Assembly: GCA_947247005.1 (NCBI GenBank)
Contig: OX365953.1
Coordinates: 28,332,784 to 28,396,783, forward strand
Direction: 5' to 3'
Length of the DNA: 64,000 bases
DNA from: Spisula solida
Taxonomy: Eukaryota > Mollusca > Bivalvia > Venerida > Mactridae
The position numbers were made by a program, and so were the translations under genes. Below, piece by piece: positions 10,989-24,301 of this stretch. The notes below the pieces were generated by a model, which did not search any database, was not told the DNA's origin, and worked only from the letters and a program-made list of their open reading frames with translations. The stretch's first letter is position 1; the number at the start of each line of letters is the position of its first letter.

Positions 10989-13734
10989 TGTTGGACTTAA
11001 AAATGAGGTGATGTGGTGACCCCTACAACGGCCCTCAAAAATGCACTTCAGCTATTTTTAGAAGTAAACAAATTAGCTCTTCAGTTCAGTGACGAACCTA
11101 GCTTTGTTCAGGTGAAATTTCAATGACTTTATTTACACATGTCTCGAGTGATCGTGAAAAATATGCCAAAAGTGTCCGGATGTAGGACGCCTGCCAGATA
11201 TAGAGTATTAATACCAACTATAAATGTTTACGTAAAAAAACTGAATAACTACAAAATGCCGATGTTTCTCAAGTTATTTAAGACGTCAGTGTGGTTGTTT
11301 ATGGGATATACAGGCAACTATACCAAAATTACGCGAATATTTGACAATTTTATTTTATTTTTGCATTACACCAATATGTGAGGCAGTCCCTTTAACAAGG
11401 ATAAAAACGCCACCTGCTTTACCTTTTTGTCTGTCGTTGCGATACAGAGTGTAACCCATGGGTACATGGTTTCAAAAAGCGCAGACAAAGGTATTGGGGG
11501 CTATTTATGCGACTTCGGAACAGTGATTGGAAAAAATGTGTTACCCCTGAGGAGTTAATGGTTTATCTTAGAGGAAATTATTACATAGTCAGAGTCTGCT
11601 ATTTTAGAAAGGGTCATGATGATAGGCATAAGTTGAAGTTAGTTAAGCTTGGTGTGTTCGTGGCAACTGTCATGACATGGTCTTGTGTTTGATATTAAGG
11701 AAAAGCGGATCTCAAAATGATTGAAAAGGGGACAAAAGTGAACGCATTTTTTGTTAATGCAAAAATGAAACACGTCCTTTTCTCGGTGACATGCCACAGA
11801 CAGGGTGTTTCACCAATGTTGAATCTTGTCGCCCTACAAAACATGTCATAAAGCACCTTATGAATTAGATTGGGTGGATACCGAAGTATCCAGATGACGT
11901 ATCAATAGATTTTAAATCTGGAGAATATTGAAATGTCAATTAGAGAAGGAAATTGTAAGCATCAGCACTTGGAGATTTTTGGCCTTCACAAATGCGAAAT
12001 CAACAATGGACAGTCAAGATGGGACTGATGCAGACGCATAATAAATAGGACCTTAGTCAGTTAAAATTGCATAAACCATTATATTAAGTCAATATTTAAG
12101 TCAGGAGTTGTACATAGTTCTAAGCGAAATTTGTATTGAATCTGACAGTACTTATGCTAATGTGTAATATATAGCGTTGAGCAAGTGCTAATTTATAGAC
12201 TTTTCAAGAAAATCACACTGGACATATGTACGGGGGACCTTTTACGCCCGCCACACTCAGTGCAAAAAAAACGTTATTGTGAAATGAGTAGTTTGCGCAA
12301 ACTCGTCACTGCACGAAATGCAAAGTAAGGAAGCCTTTGATCACTACTTTAGCACTTAACTTAGACAGGACCAATATGCACTTAAAGTTGATGCAGTTCA
12401 TAAGCAAAGAAACATTCAAACGAATGATAACGCTTTGTGGCTTTGATAGTAATTTAAATATGCAGTTCATACTTTGCAAAGTATTTAATACAGGACCATA
12501 ATCAGATACGAACTCAGAAGTTCGTTTATTACTCAAATCCTTAACGGCTAGACGCTTTCAGTGGCTGTCGTATTATAAGAAATCAGAAATCTACTTATAA
12601 TAATAAAAAAACGTCCACATGTTTATAAACACTACAATTAAGTTCGGCCTAATCATATAAAGTGGAAATCGAAATCGAATTTCTGAAGATCTATTTGATC
12701 GAACGTCAGCGCGCGCTTTGAACATGCCGTCACGTTTTCATTTTGAGTCATTATACGGGTCAATAAAGTTCAATTAGTTGGTAATTGATTTAAAAATATT
12801 AAAATAAAGCATTAAATAAATAGAATATTTGTTTTTCGGTGAAAGGTCGAACAATATTTCACCTCGTGAGAATCTGCGCCAACTGCTCACTCGGGGAAAA
12901 ACATTCGATCTTACACCGATAAACATAAATATCCCGGTCTATGTATTCTAGACAAAAATAATACTATTCTTACTCAACACTGTTTTTATAAAACATTGGG
13001 TAATAATGTGAGAGAACAGGACAATTTCACTTGTTAATATAAAGTTATCAGTGTGAACATACCACGGGGTTTGTGACGTAAGTTTTAGCTATGACCGCAA
13101 GAGAAAATTTGTCAAATTAAAAATACATGTAAATAAATTTAAAGTAGTTTATTCTTTGACCGATTATAACGAGACGACATCGACGCTCAAGCCGAGAATG
13201 ATTACTTCTCACACAACTTCACATTTTTGTGCAAAGGGTCACACTTAACTGTTTATCAATGACACTAATTGGTAGAATAAATTTGGTCAGACGAGCATTA
13301 AGCATCTTTAAAATCAAGTTACTGCTAAAATAGCGAAAATAGAGATAAGATGAAGTTATATATTACAGAGGATATTTGTTGATTTTGTTGTGAGATCGAA
13401 TTTAATTTCACCAAGTGATCGCAGAAAATAAATATTTTCACGAGTGGCGTAGCCAAGAGTGAAACTTTTATTTTCTGAGATCACGAGTGACATAAAATTT
13501 ATTTTGCACCAAAAATAAATAAAGTTACTTTTTTCTTCCATTTCTCTTAAATGACACAATAATTGGCTTAATTGGAACAATTGGATGAAATTTTAACGTC
13601 ACGACGTGAGAAATATGACATTGTGATGACGTAACGCATATTTTAAAGCCCGGCGCCGTTGACGTTATGTTTCATTTTGATACTGGTATGATACTGGAAC
13701 CAGCTTCTAAAACAGTGAAAATAACAAAATGATA
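10989..13734. other. No gene seen
   Basis: AT-rich sequence. Frames at 11139-11381 (+), 11507-11692 (+), 12306-12536 (-) and 13356-13580 (-) show no family motif and no in-phase splice partners. A loose palindromic stretch at 13380-13520 has repeated GTGA/TCAC words around TATTTTC. Confidence 0.45.
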
Positions 13735-13866
13735 ATTTTACTGTTACTTTCACTGTTATTTTCACTGTTATTTTCACTGTTACTTTCACTGTTATTTTCA
13801 CTGTTATTTTCACTGTTATTTTCTCTGTTATTTTCACTGTTATTTTCGCTGTTATTTTCGCTGTTA
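13735..13866. repeat. 12-bp minisatellite, about 11 units
   Basis: Unit TTTTCACTGTTA with scattered changes (TACTTTCAC, TTTTCTCTG, TTTTCGCTG). Because 12 is a multiple of 3, the minus strand reads as an open KITVKITV frame, which I treat as an artefact. Confidence 0.9.
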
Positions 13867-14346
13867 AATCTCTATAATTCATTAATAGCAAACAATAACA
13901 TATTATAATTTTTATTAAATGTTTTAAAACATTGTTAGTAGAAGCTATCTAATAAACGGTTGCTTACCTTATTCGAAATGAGGTTTACCCTTGTTCGGAT
14001 TTGAAATCACACAGGTATAAACTGGCCTACAATGCCTCTTTCTTTTATACCATGAAAGGCGTGGTCTAAAACGTTTAGGTCCAATGCTTGTATTGGTATG
14101 CGATATTATTACCACGTGATCATAATTGTGCCATGTCATTTTGTTCATCTTATTATATGAGCGATTTATGCTGCTTCGGGCATACTGGACCGGTACAATG
14201 TCTACTTTGTTTAGATATATATAGTATTGTTATGCGTAAATGTTCTAATTTCATTCTATATAGCCATGATTAATTTGATATGTTCTGCCCATATTGTTTT
14301 GACTTCCATGGTTGATACATTTTAAACATGTGCTTGTTTATTGCGA

Positions 14347-14412
14347 CGATAACTCCTTGGTAACGCACTGGGCTGTCAATCAACAGGTCGCGGGTTTAAC
14401 CACAGGCATGGG
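14347..14412 (+). mobile_element. tRNA-like SINE head remnant
   Basis: An A-box-like CTCCTTGGTAACGCACTGG and a B-box-like CGCGGGTTTAACC lie at tRNA spacing, but the acceptor arms do not pair. It is therefore a decayed tRNA-derived element, not a tRNA gene. Confidence 0.5.
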
Positions 14413-14739
14413 AACTAGCATTTCTGAAATTATATTTGAAGTCGTCTTTCCCACTATGTCTGCTCGTGTGGACTGTAAAGTATCAGGTTAAATGTGCCAG
14501 GAATAGCACGCGCGTATTAAAAGTTTTGCAACATGTGTGTCTCAAAGACGATATTCCAATATCACGTCATAGTGTACTTGCAAACATCGACTTCGGACAT
14601 TTCAATAATGTCATTTAGAAACCTCACCAACGGGTTAGGAATTTCAACCACGGACTATCGTATAATAAGTCATATCACATGGTCAGTTGACGGTTTATCA
14701 GATAACACATGACCAGGTGACCTAATAATGCGCAGTTAA

Positions 14740-14908
14740 TTCGGCACCATGTTATCCGGCCGAGTATAGCTTTTATTTATTAATTGCGGAGCATAGCCTT
14801 TATTTGCCAGCCATCTTTCCGCTGAAATATATGTGCCTCCACCCGGATTTGAACCCGGGTCGCCAGATTAGACGGCAAGCGCATTAACCATTGAGGTACG
14901 ATGATATT
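14740..14908 (-). mobile_element. tRNA-derived SINE
   Basis: On the minus strand TACCTCAATGGTTAATGCG (A box) and GGGTTCAAATCC (B box) stand at the spacing of a tRNA, with a good T stem (CCCGGG/CCGGGT). With the A box in register the acceptor stem fails to pair, so it is tRNA-derived and probably not a functional tRNA. The downstream body contains AAAGGCTATGCTCCGCAAT, similar to the tandem unit at 43716-43853. Confidence 0.6.
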
Positions 14909-15388
14909 GACTTGATAATTTGCTTATACCACTGGTCGAGAGGGGGCATCTGTCCGGCAATGTGACAGTTCTTATTGGGACGATTGTGAAACACATTACC
15001 GGTCTGAATACTGATTGGTTTGATCGCGTGATTGAAAAACAAGAAGTAGGTACTATTATTTTGTTTTATTAAATATGATTTTATACATTGTACTTGTCAC
15101 TGTTATAGAACATTTCAAGTTTTATATAAATCTAGTTGAATTTAGAATTACATACAATCAATCAACCTCGGAGTAGGCCTACTATGGTATCAAAACCACC
15201 CACAGCTAAATTGAGGTAAAATACAAATTGGTATTTATTTTTAAGATCTTTGTCATTATTTTACTACTTCGAGGTGTGGTCAAGGAATGTGGAATACATT
15301 TTTATTACTCATTTGGCATATTTCAATTAAAATGAACTCCCACAAATAATTTATTATTAATAGTAATAATATCTATTTGGTATAAGAT

Positions 15389-15570
15389 GCATTGTTGAAT
15401 CGAATACGGCTCGCGCCGAATATGGCTCGTATGTAACCTTTATTCGAATATGGCATGTAAGCTTATTCGCAGGGTGAAAAATGTGCCAAATATGGCTTAC
15501 ATAATTATAAGTAATGAGCGAAGAGTGAAACAAATATTCGGCGCGAGCAATATCCGCGGTTCAACAATGC
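15389..15570. mobile_element. MITE-like element with long inverted ends
   Basis: GCATTGTTGAATCG then GGCTCGCGCCGAATAT on the left is mirrored on the right by ATATTCGGCGCGAGC and CGGTTCAACAATGC, about 38 bp with two small gaps. Between them lie repeated words of the type GAATATGGC. Non-coding, about 182 bp. Confidence 0.7.
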
Positions 15571-17550
15571 GTATAGCATGATGACATATCAAGTCAGGTG
15601 ATTTTTTTTCCGAAACGAAGAGTTATTTTTCACGTTGCTATAGACAACATCGGCTGTTCCAAGCATTGGACATACACCTACCCGTTCTACAATTGTACTT
15701 ATTTCATCAGGCTCATATATAATGCCTTTTTAGAGCGTAATATTCTTTTATAGTACGTTTGCGGCGAAAAAAAATCGTCTAAAATGAAGACTTTGCAGTA
15801 TTTACTGCACCTAAAAGTATGAGATGTTGCACCAGTGAATGGAATGTATCTACCTAATATACAATTAAATTTAAGCAGCATCGGGCATATGTGAAAAAAC
15901 GTTTGTTCATAAGTTATTCATAAAATATTTGTAGTTTACAATGAAACTTCATGTTAGAAGACTCGATACAGGCAACAGCCAATTTTATGGTCACGTGACA
16001 CGTCTAACGGTAGATTTACGTGGTTGTAACCTATTTAATATAGCATATACGAGGCCTGTCTGTGTATCTGTACTGTTATTGTGCATCATATTTTCGGGTC
16101 TAAACGTAAAAATGGCTTGCGTCTTGCAGCCTCCTTCTCGAACTATAAAAACACGGTTTTACAGCGTCTTTAAACGATTTTGACTGCTTGATATTAGGCA
16201 TTCTTCCAACGTGTGAAGGTCGATTTCAGACAATTACTAAAGGTTTGGGTAGATGTATATAACTCAATTATTTAGGACTGGTTCAGTCATAAGACTACAT
16301 GTCATTGTGTACATAAACATATTAATGCTTTTAATAAGTTCTTAATTTAACATTATTATATGATATGTACATATATGAGTATACACATAGCTTATGTGGC
16401 TTAGTGAATAAGGACTTGGTTTTCACTGCTTTTTCGTGATATTATTATACATTATCTGTATACACACAAGCGATATACCTAAATAAATCGACTTATATGG
16501 GCCTCATAAATTTCGCTTTCATCACAGCAATGTCAATCTCGCTGATCACGGATTATAACAGTTAAAAACTGACAGTAGAACATCAGTGGAATACCAGATT
16601 TCCTCCCAGCGTTAAAGTGTCCAAATGCATGTAATATCAATATACAATAAAGAATAAACTTGTTTAAATAATTAATTGAAAATTATGAAATTTGAAATGG
16701 GAGTAGGTAGAATGTAATTATGGCTGTGTGTAAGTTTTTATCAACATCTGATGAATAGATTTACAGAAAATTAAAATGTATGCGATTTGTTTCGCTGCAA
16801 ACAACCTATACGTACTTTATAATCTCTGGGCTATATTAGTTCACCTCATGAACTACGTGGGTAACTACATTTGTAGTTACAAAATCGTCAATGCAAACAA
16901 TCTCGGTCGCGATCAAGACACTAGGCAAAACAATTACAGATTCGAATACGAAATATAAATGTACTTTATTTAACCTTCGTATACATTGTTGTTTTAGATA
17001 TTCGGCATGAACGGGGATTAACCTTAATCGAGATTGGTATTATTTTTACTTTTTAATCATAAAAAGTGTTAAATAAATATTGTCGCGGCAATAAAAATAC
17101 CCGCGACAACTCACCATGAAATTATTGTTAGTTTGTATAAATCATAATTATCATCCAATAGGATAATCAAAATAATAAACTCTCATATCTGATTAAACTG
17201 TTTCAACTTTAAGGGCAATGGGTCCGGTGCAATTTAAGTACTAAAGTTGTGACCAAAGGCTTTCTTACTAAATATAAGAATATGTTGATCTTTCAAATAG
17301 CGTCAAATTTTCTTAAGTGGGACAATTTTAAGTCACTCATCTCTGTATAGAAATACCATCATGGCAAGCGTTTCAAGGACCATACTCTAACTTTGCAGAG
17401 GAAAGTTAGCGAAATTGATCAAACGTATTAAAACACAAAAAATTGGAAAATTGTTTATTGTTCGTATATATAACTACAGTAACTTGTGTTATTGTTTCAG
17501 TTAAATTATTGAAAGTGGGACAATTTTGAGAACTCGTATTCCTGCTAATG
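15571..17550. other. No gene seen
   Basis: AT-rich sequence with short frames on both strands, none with recognisable composition or splice context. A small imperfect palindrome around TTGTCGCGGCAATAAAAATA sits near 17080-17110. Confidence 0.45.
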
Positions 17551-19189
17551 CACGATAGGACGATGGGAAAACATGCAAAGACGATGGGAACACGTAAGAA
17601 CGATAGGGAAACACATAAGGACAATGGGAAAACACGCAAAGACAATGGGAAAACACGATATGACAATGGGAAAACACGATAGGACAATGGGAAAACACGA
17701 TAGAACGATGGGAAAACACGATATGACAATGGAAAAACAAGATATAGGACTATGGGAAAACACGATAGGACAATGGGAAAACACGATATGATGATGTGAA
17801 AACACGATAGGACAATGGGAAAACACGATAGAACGATGGGGAAACACGATAGGACAATGGAAAAACACGATAGGACAATGGGAAAACACGATAGGACGAT
17901 GTGAAAACACGATAGGACAATGGGAAAACACGATATGACAATGGGAAAATACTATAGGACAATGGGAAAACACGATATGGCAATGGGAAAACACGATATG
18001 ACAATGGGAAAACACGATATGACAATGGGAAAAAACTATAGGACAATGGGAAAACACGATATGACAATGGGAAAATACGATATGGCAATGGGAAAACACG
18101 ATACGGCAATGGAAAAACACGATATGACTATGAGAAATCACGATATGACAATGGGAAAACACGATAGGACAATGAGAAAACACGATAGGACAATGGGAAA
18201 ACACGATATGACAATGGGAAAACACGATATGACAATGGGAAAACACGATATGACAATGGGAAAACACGATATTACAGTGGGAAAACACGATAGGACAATG
18301 GGAAAACACGATAGAACAATGGGAAAACACGATATTACAGTGGGAAAACACGATATTACAGTGGGAAAACACGATAGAACAATGGGAAAACACGATATGA
18401 CGATGTGGAAACACGATAGGACAATGGTAAAACACGATAGGATAATGGTAAAACACGATAGGACAATGGGAAAACACGATAGGACAATGAGAAAACACGA
18501 TAGGACAATGGGAAAACACGAAAGGACAACGGGAAAACACGATATGACAATGGGAAAACACGATAGGACAATGGGAAAACACGATATGACGATGTGGAAA
18601 CACGATAGGACAATGGGAAAACACGATAGGATAATGGTAAAACACGATAGGACAATGGGAAAACACGATAGGTCAATGAGAAAACACGATAGGACAATGG
18701 GAAAACACGATAGGACAATGGGAAAACACGATATGACAATAGGAAAACACGATATTACAGTGGGAAAACACGATATGACAATGTGGAAACACGATAGGAC
18801 AATGGGAAAATACGATAGGACAATGGGAAAACACTTAAGGACAATGGGAAAACACGATATGACAATGAGAAAACACGCTATGACAATGAGAAAACACGAT
18901 ATGACAATGAGAAAACACGATATGACAATGGGAAAACACGATATGACAATGGGAACACACGATAGGACAATGGGAAAACACGAAAGGATAACGGGAAAAC
19001 ACGATATGACAATGGGAAAACACGATATTACAGTGGGAAAACACGATATGACGATGTGGAAACACGATAGGACAATGGGAAAACACGATAGAACAATGGG
19101 AAAACACGATAGGACAATGGGAAAACACGAAAGGACAATGGGAAAACATAATAGGACGATGCGAAAACATAATAGGACGATGCGAAAAT
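17551..19189. repeat. 21-bp minisatellite, about 78 units
   Basis: The unit core is ACGATAGGACAATGGGAAAA, with subtypes GATATGACAATG, GATATTACAGTG and GATGTGGAAAC. The period of 21 contains no stop in most frames, so long open frames appear on both strands: 430 codons on plus as a GKHDRTM heptad, and 373 and 351 codons on minus. A block starting GATATGACGATGTGG recurs at 18393 and 18582, exactly nine units apart, showing higher-order duplication. I regard it as non-coding satellite DNA. Confidence 0.95.
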
Positions 19190-21546
19190 ACACAGGAAAT
19201 GTTCATATGTAATCAAATCTGTATTGTATACGCATACAATACGTATATGCCTAGTAGAATTTCAGAACAGGTGTTACGAAGTATATGCCGAAAATACCGT
19301 AGTATGCAATCGGGAACTCTCAGACATTACTGATATAACATCAATCGGCACCCTTCGGACATTGTGCGGACATAGTGTGACGATTCGTTTACTCTTAAAT
19401 ACTGGACAATGTATAAATATACAAATGATATTATAAAGTATTTATTGCAACTGACAGCGAACTAATATGGTTTCCCTTTAAACATGCATAACTCATGACG
19501 GTGATACAAATTGCATTTCTTTTGATATTTTGCAAATGTCAGTAATTAGTAATCAGTAAATATGAAGAATGCCCATATCTTTTGCGAATTATATCCTTTG
19601 AAAACAACGAGTTTATATAAATCTGATTAAATTATTTTATCGAAAAAAGTCATGGTACATTAAATACGTATCAATGCAATATTTATAAACAAAATAATAC
19701 AAAATAAATAGTTATTATCTGACCACATTAAATGTGGTTTACTAATACCAATACGGAATGAAAGAATGTTATTGTTATATGAATTGGGAAATGTCAGAAC
19801 ACATATTTGCGGACGAGTACAAATATGTTGACTATTTTATGATCTAATTATAACAAGGTCTATTTTTCTCTATAAAATTTACGATAATTGGTGTCGCATT
19901 TACTTAAAAAATGTCCTTAAACTTAATGGCTAGTGACATTGCACTGAAAGCTAAACGAGTAGTAATTTCGATGCTGTCTTCACTTTATCAGTTTGGACAA
20001 TTACCATACTACTCTGTATGTATTTTTCAGCGACGTTATTGACGTATAACTACGCGGCTACTATGTTTTGCTATTGTCATGTTACGTCTTTTGATAAACT
20101 ATGTACCTACGAATGTTAAAGAACATATGTATTGTACATATATGACATGTTATGGGCTGGTGAACTGTGAACCGCACCGCGCACCGCGCACCGCGCACCG
20201 CGCACCGCACTGCACTGTACAGAACAATATTCTGTACTGTACTAGCAAATGAAGAAAAAACTATAGCTAAAACTGTACTAATCTTTAAGAATACACGCTT
20301 TCCTAAAACGAATTATCGCGAAAACTGGATACAACGTAAATTATACAATATACTTGTTGCATGTATGAAAACAGTTTGTTGTTCAAATATTGTTTCTTAT
20401 TTTTGATCAATTAAATAAAATACACCAGCAACAACTTACTTCAATTATTTTCTTTAATTAGTTACTCACATTTTTATTTCTGATCAAAAATGAAACATTA
20501 CATGTTTTGAAATAACATTTAAAAATATAGATATCATGCAGTCTAAAATAAACGTATGATTCCGTACATACGCACTTTCGTGCATGTCAAGTTTCATGTG
20601 TTAAAAGTCTAACTTTTTCGGTTAACAGTGATTAGTGAGTTTCCTCAAAATCTAAGAATATCTTAAAAACTAACCGAGCAAAACTGTTAGGAAATTCCCA
20701 AATCTTAGCCATAAACGTGTTCTTGATAAATATGACATGTTTAATATACATTGTACATGCAGATCAAAATCTTGCGAATAACCTTAAGGTAAAGGTGCAT
20801 TGAACTTTCAACATCAGAAAATGACCATACCATCACACCATTCTCATCATGTGTATTCAAATGTTTCAAAATACATGACTACCGGGTATACCATATTGGT
20901 GTTACCAAATGTACGCTTTTATCTGTTATTTTGTTTTGTTCTTATATAAAACTGAACAATTGTTCTGATATATACTTTGCGGAAATTACAAAATTACTAC
21001 CATTACAATCACAATTATGTAATTTTTATTGAACTGTTTCTAACCTTATCCTTCTTTCACTTTCATATATAGGCCAGAATGCCGAAGGGTTTCAGATAAA
21101 AAAAAGCTTTGCATGATACTATCATTTTATATTGTATGCCTGTTATGTAACAAGGATTCTGATTGGCTTAGACGGCCTGTACGAGAGGTCGATATATTTT
21201 AATATACACCTCCTGAAACCGAGACTTAGGTGGATATAACTTTCTTATGACGTGACGTCATTTCCTGCGACAAAACGTTCCAAACAACGTAACGTTATTT
21301 CTCATATTATTTGGCCTACAGCTGCTCATACATAGTTATAGGTTCTAACCTAGCCATTAATGATAAATACCGTTATTAAATACGTGAACACTCTCATGCA
21401 TATACATAAGAAGAGCATTGTTAGCTAGAACATTTGAAGAGTCGTCTTTTGTTTCTATAACATACACGTACCTGAAGAGAGACTGAAGTTGTTATTATTT
21501 AAAGAGAGGTTTTATTTTCTTGACTTATGGCATGGTATACAAAATA
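19190..21546. other. No gene seen; one short CG-rich microsatellite
   Basis: AT-rich sequence. At 20171-20212 a 7-bp unit CGCACCG is repeated about five times, the most GC-rich spot nearby. The frame through it (20167-20406) shows no family motif. Confidence 0.45.
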
Positions 21547-21690
21547 ACAGTTGTCGACTTATGTTTCGATGAATATGATGTTTAGTTGACCTTCAAAAAG
21601 TGATATTGACCTCTGACTTCGTCACGGTCAATATCACTTTTTTCAGGTCAATAAAACATCATATTCACCTCAACATAAGTCAATAACAGT
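21547..21690. repeat. Long near-perfect foldback hairpin
   Basis: The left arm from ACAGTTGTCGACTTATG to AAAAAGTGATATTGACC pairs with the right arm GGTCAATATCACTTTTTT to CATAAGTCAATAACAGT. Each arm is about 60-65 bp with roughly ten mismatches, closed by a loop of about 13 nt (CTGACTTCGTCAC). It could be a foldback MITE or, if transcribed, a hairpin RNA precursor. The sequence alone cannot separate these. Confidence 0.8.
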
Positions 21691-22446
21691 ATAATGTACA
21701 CACATACATGTATGCATTTCTGAGCAGAGCTTATAGTGTATTTTTGAAGTAGAGAGATATCTCCCGCACTTAAAGTGGATGTTATCTTTCACACTCATGG
21801 TAAGCGAAGCGCGCATCACCCGCACAGTAAGTGGTGCGTATATGTCCCGCACTTTCAGCGCAGCGTATCTCTCACATTGTAAGTCGATCGTATTTAAAAA
21901 AATAGTCAATTAAAGTGACAAATTGCGTCTGAGATTTTTAGCCCTTAGTGATCCGTCAATCCGTTTGATCATATCGTCTCTTAAATATATAAATACGTTA
22001 TGCTGCGATACACATTCACTGTATGTGACCATTTGCTTTTGATTCACGATGAAAAAAATGTCTGGAGGCAATCTAACATTAAAATATTATAGGGATATAG
22101 TATTAAATTAATAAACTCTGTAAACGTCTCGCCCATAAATTCAGTTTCAGTTTATTCATACAATTATATATATGCAAAGTCCTGTAAAATACAGACAACA
22201 TAAGAATAACAATTTTACAATAGAATGCAATAAATTGTGTATTTTTTAATATTTGCAGTGAAAAAAAAATTAAACAATTTTGATAATAAAAAGAGAACAA
22301 TAATTTTAAGGTTTGAACTTGAATAAACATGTTTTGCGGTTTAGTGTATACCAATAGAGCATATTATAAAGGTTACTACAAAAATACATGACCATGTGAC
22401 GTCACGGAAGAGTACATGATTTACTGGGACACCCCCGTGTTTGTAT
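21691..22446. other. No gene seen
   Basis: Non-coding sequence. The stretch 21730-21900 holds a short degenerate repeat of phrases like CTCCCGCACTTAAAGTGGAT, spaced about 50-60 bp. Confidence 0.4.
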
Positions 22447-22583
22447 TAGAGAGGTTGCGATTCGAACGTGTACGACTACGTGTACGTGTAGCGACCGTAC
22501 ATGTATACGTACGCGTTGCAATTAAAATTGGCTTGCGAAACACAACGTTTGCGTGTTACACGTTGCCTTTCGCAACCTCTCTA
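22447..22583. mobile_element. MITE, TAGAGAGGTTGCGA family, complete copy
   Basis: TAGAGAGGTTGCGA at 22447 is inverted as TCGCAACCTCTCTA ending at 22583. The 137-bp interior is dominated by palindromic CGTGTACG and GTACACG words. Related partial copies lie at 7374-7445 and 9015-9217. Confidence 0.75.
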
Positions 22584-24068
22584 TTAACTAATACGAACGC
22601 TGTCCTGAGATTAGCTGGAAAATGTGGGTTTTGGCAAATGTAGGATGTTGGACGCTGGAATCCAGTATATAATGTATAGAGACAGTTCTCTCAATCGTTT
22701 TCCTTGTAAAATACTGGTCGCAGTATATGCAGAAGTGCAGTTGTCTATGATTGGCATTTAAGGACGGAAATCTAGTAGCAATTTGATCTAAAAGTAGAAT
22801 TCTGGTTAAATTGTTACACCGATGACTTGTGTGAGCTCTATGCAGAACTGTGACTTGTTGAGGACTCTAGATGGAACTCTTACGGTGACTTGTGGGGGAC
22901 ACTACATGGAACTGATACGGAGACCTGTTTGGACTCTAGATGGAACGTATCGACACTTTCTCGTTTAGGCAACACCAATTTATTTTTTCTAAGGATTTGG
23001 GGGGGGGGGGGGAATGGGGCGACCAAGCGAAATACATTTAATATTTAGCTTTTGTAACGAGCAAAGGAGCGAATGATTTTTGTAAATATTTATTTCTGAA
23101 AATGCCTTTTTTAAAGCGAGCGAAAGGGCTAATTTTTTAATTGCAAAATGCTATTTTTAAGAAATCTTTAATTATTGTAAAAAAGCTGTGTTACAAATAA
23201 ATGATTATAACATACATACAAGGGCGGATGCAGGATTTGGTGTTAACAAACCCCCATGAGGTAAAATTATGGGAGCGAATCGAGCTTGAAAAATCATTGT
23301 TTATCAGAAAACATGGCTACAGACTCGTTCTTTACTTGATTATATTAATTTTAACCGATTTTTGGTGAGCGAAGCGAGCTAGAAAATAATCAGCGACTGG
23401 GTGGTAGGTGGTCCGGGGCGAAAATGCATATTTTAGGTTGTTTTCACCCGTAACAAAAAAGATACCCATGCCCCGATGATTTTGTGTAGTGTTTTTTTAC
23501 CACAGTGCAGGTACCTGTATCTATTTCTTTTCATCAGTTGGTTATAGATGAAGGATGTGATTTAAATGAAGGTGTAATTTTAAACAGTAAAATTAAAATA
23601 CCCTGAGTTAGGATTTGCAAATAAATGGTCTGGGTGGTATTCAGTATTGATCTCATTTAATCAGAGAATGATCGAAGATAGTCTATCATATCGCCTGTTA
23701 CTGGACAAGAGTTTATAATGTTGTGATATGTGTGGTTGTCCTTATCCTTAAGTCAATTAAGATAAATATTGAATACCACCCCAGGGATGCAGGTTGACCT
23801 GGGTCCAATAATACATACAGTCATTATGTTAAAATTTTATTTGTATTCTCCTTATCCCAAAGCACACCATGGCTAACAGAAAAAAACTCCTATCATGTAT
23901 GTTTAATTTCTTATTTTAATTCTGAACATTTTTACATTATTTAACAAATCGACGAGGTGACATTTTTGACATGTTGTTTCGGTACGAATCAGTACAGATT
24001 CGTCAGTGTACATACTTTCACAGTTCAATGTTTAAACTCTGCATCGAATGATATACAGTCATCGAATG
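22584..24068. other. Diverged repeats, no gene seen
   Basis: A G homopolymer of about 12 lies near 23000. From about 23010 to 23400 phrases such as AGCGAGCGAAAGG and GAGCGAAGCGAGC recur in AT-rich DNA, suggesting an old repeat. Short direct repeats of TGGAACT and GACTCTAGATGGAAC occur at 22860-22950. Confidence 0.45.
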
Positions 24069-24301
24069 TATAGTCCGGAGAATTTAATATAGTCCTGACC
24101 TTGCGTTGAATACATAAATTATCGCAAGCAAATCGTACAATATCTGTCATTTAGATTTGTGTCGATATTACACATCGGGTGTCTTCGTGATGCTTCCCGC
24201 TTATAAAAACATACAATCGAGATTATAAATATAGAAAAGATATCAGCTGTAAAATTATGCTAATAGAAGGTCGAGAGTCGTGTCAAATTCTCTGAACAAT
24301 A
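24069..24301. mobile_element. Interspersed element, copy 1 (uninterrupted)
   Basis: About 230 bp with imperfect inverted ends (left TAGTCCGGAGAATTTAA, right CAAATTCTCTGAACAAT). It matches 29398-29816 through phrases such as CGCTTATAAAAACATACAA and AATAGAAGGTCGAG. It preserves the empty site GATATCAGCTGT, which is occupied in copy 2. Confidence 0.7.

Noticed and set aside
13643..13891. KITVKITV repeat protein
   Set aside because: Produced by the 12-bp minisatellite; no ATG-led gene structure.
14833..14908. Functional tRNA gene
   Set aside because: A and B boxes and the T stem are good, but with the A box in register the acceptor stem does not pair; a SINE body follows it.
17545..19212. Long open frames of 430, 373 and 351 codons as genes
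   Set aside because: All lie inside the 21-bp array, overlap each other on both strands and follow from a stop-free period divisible by three.
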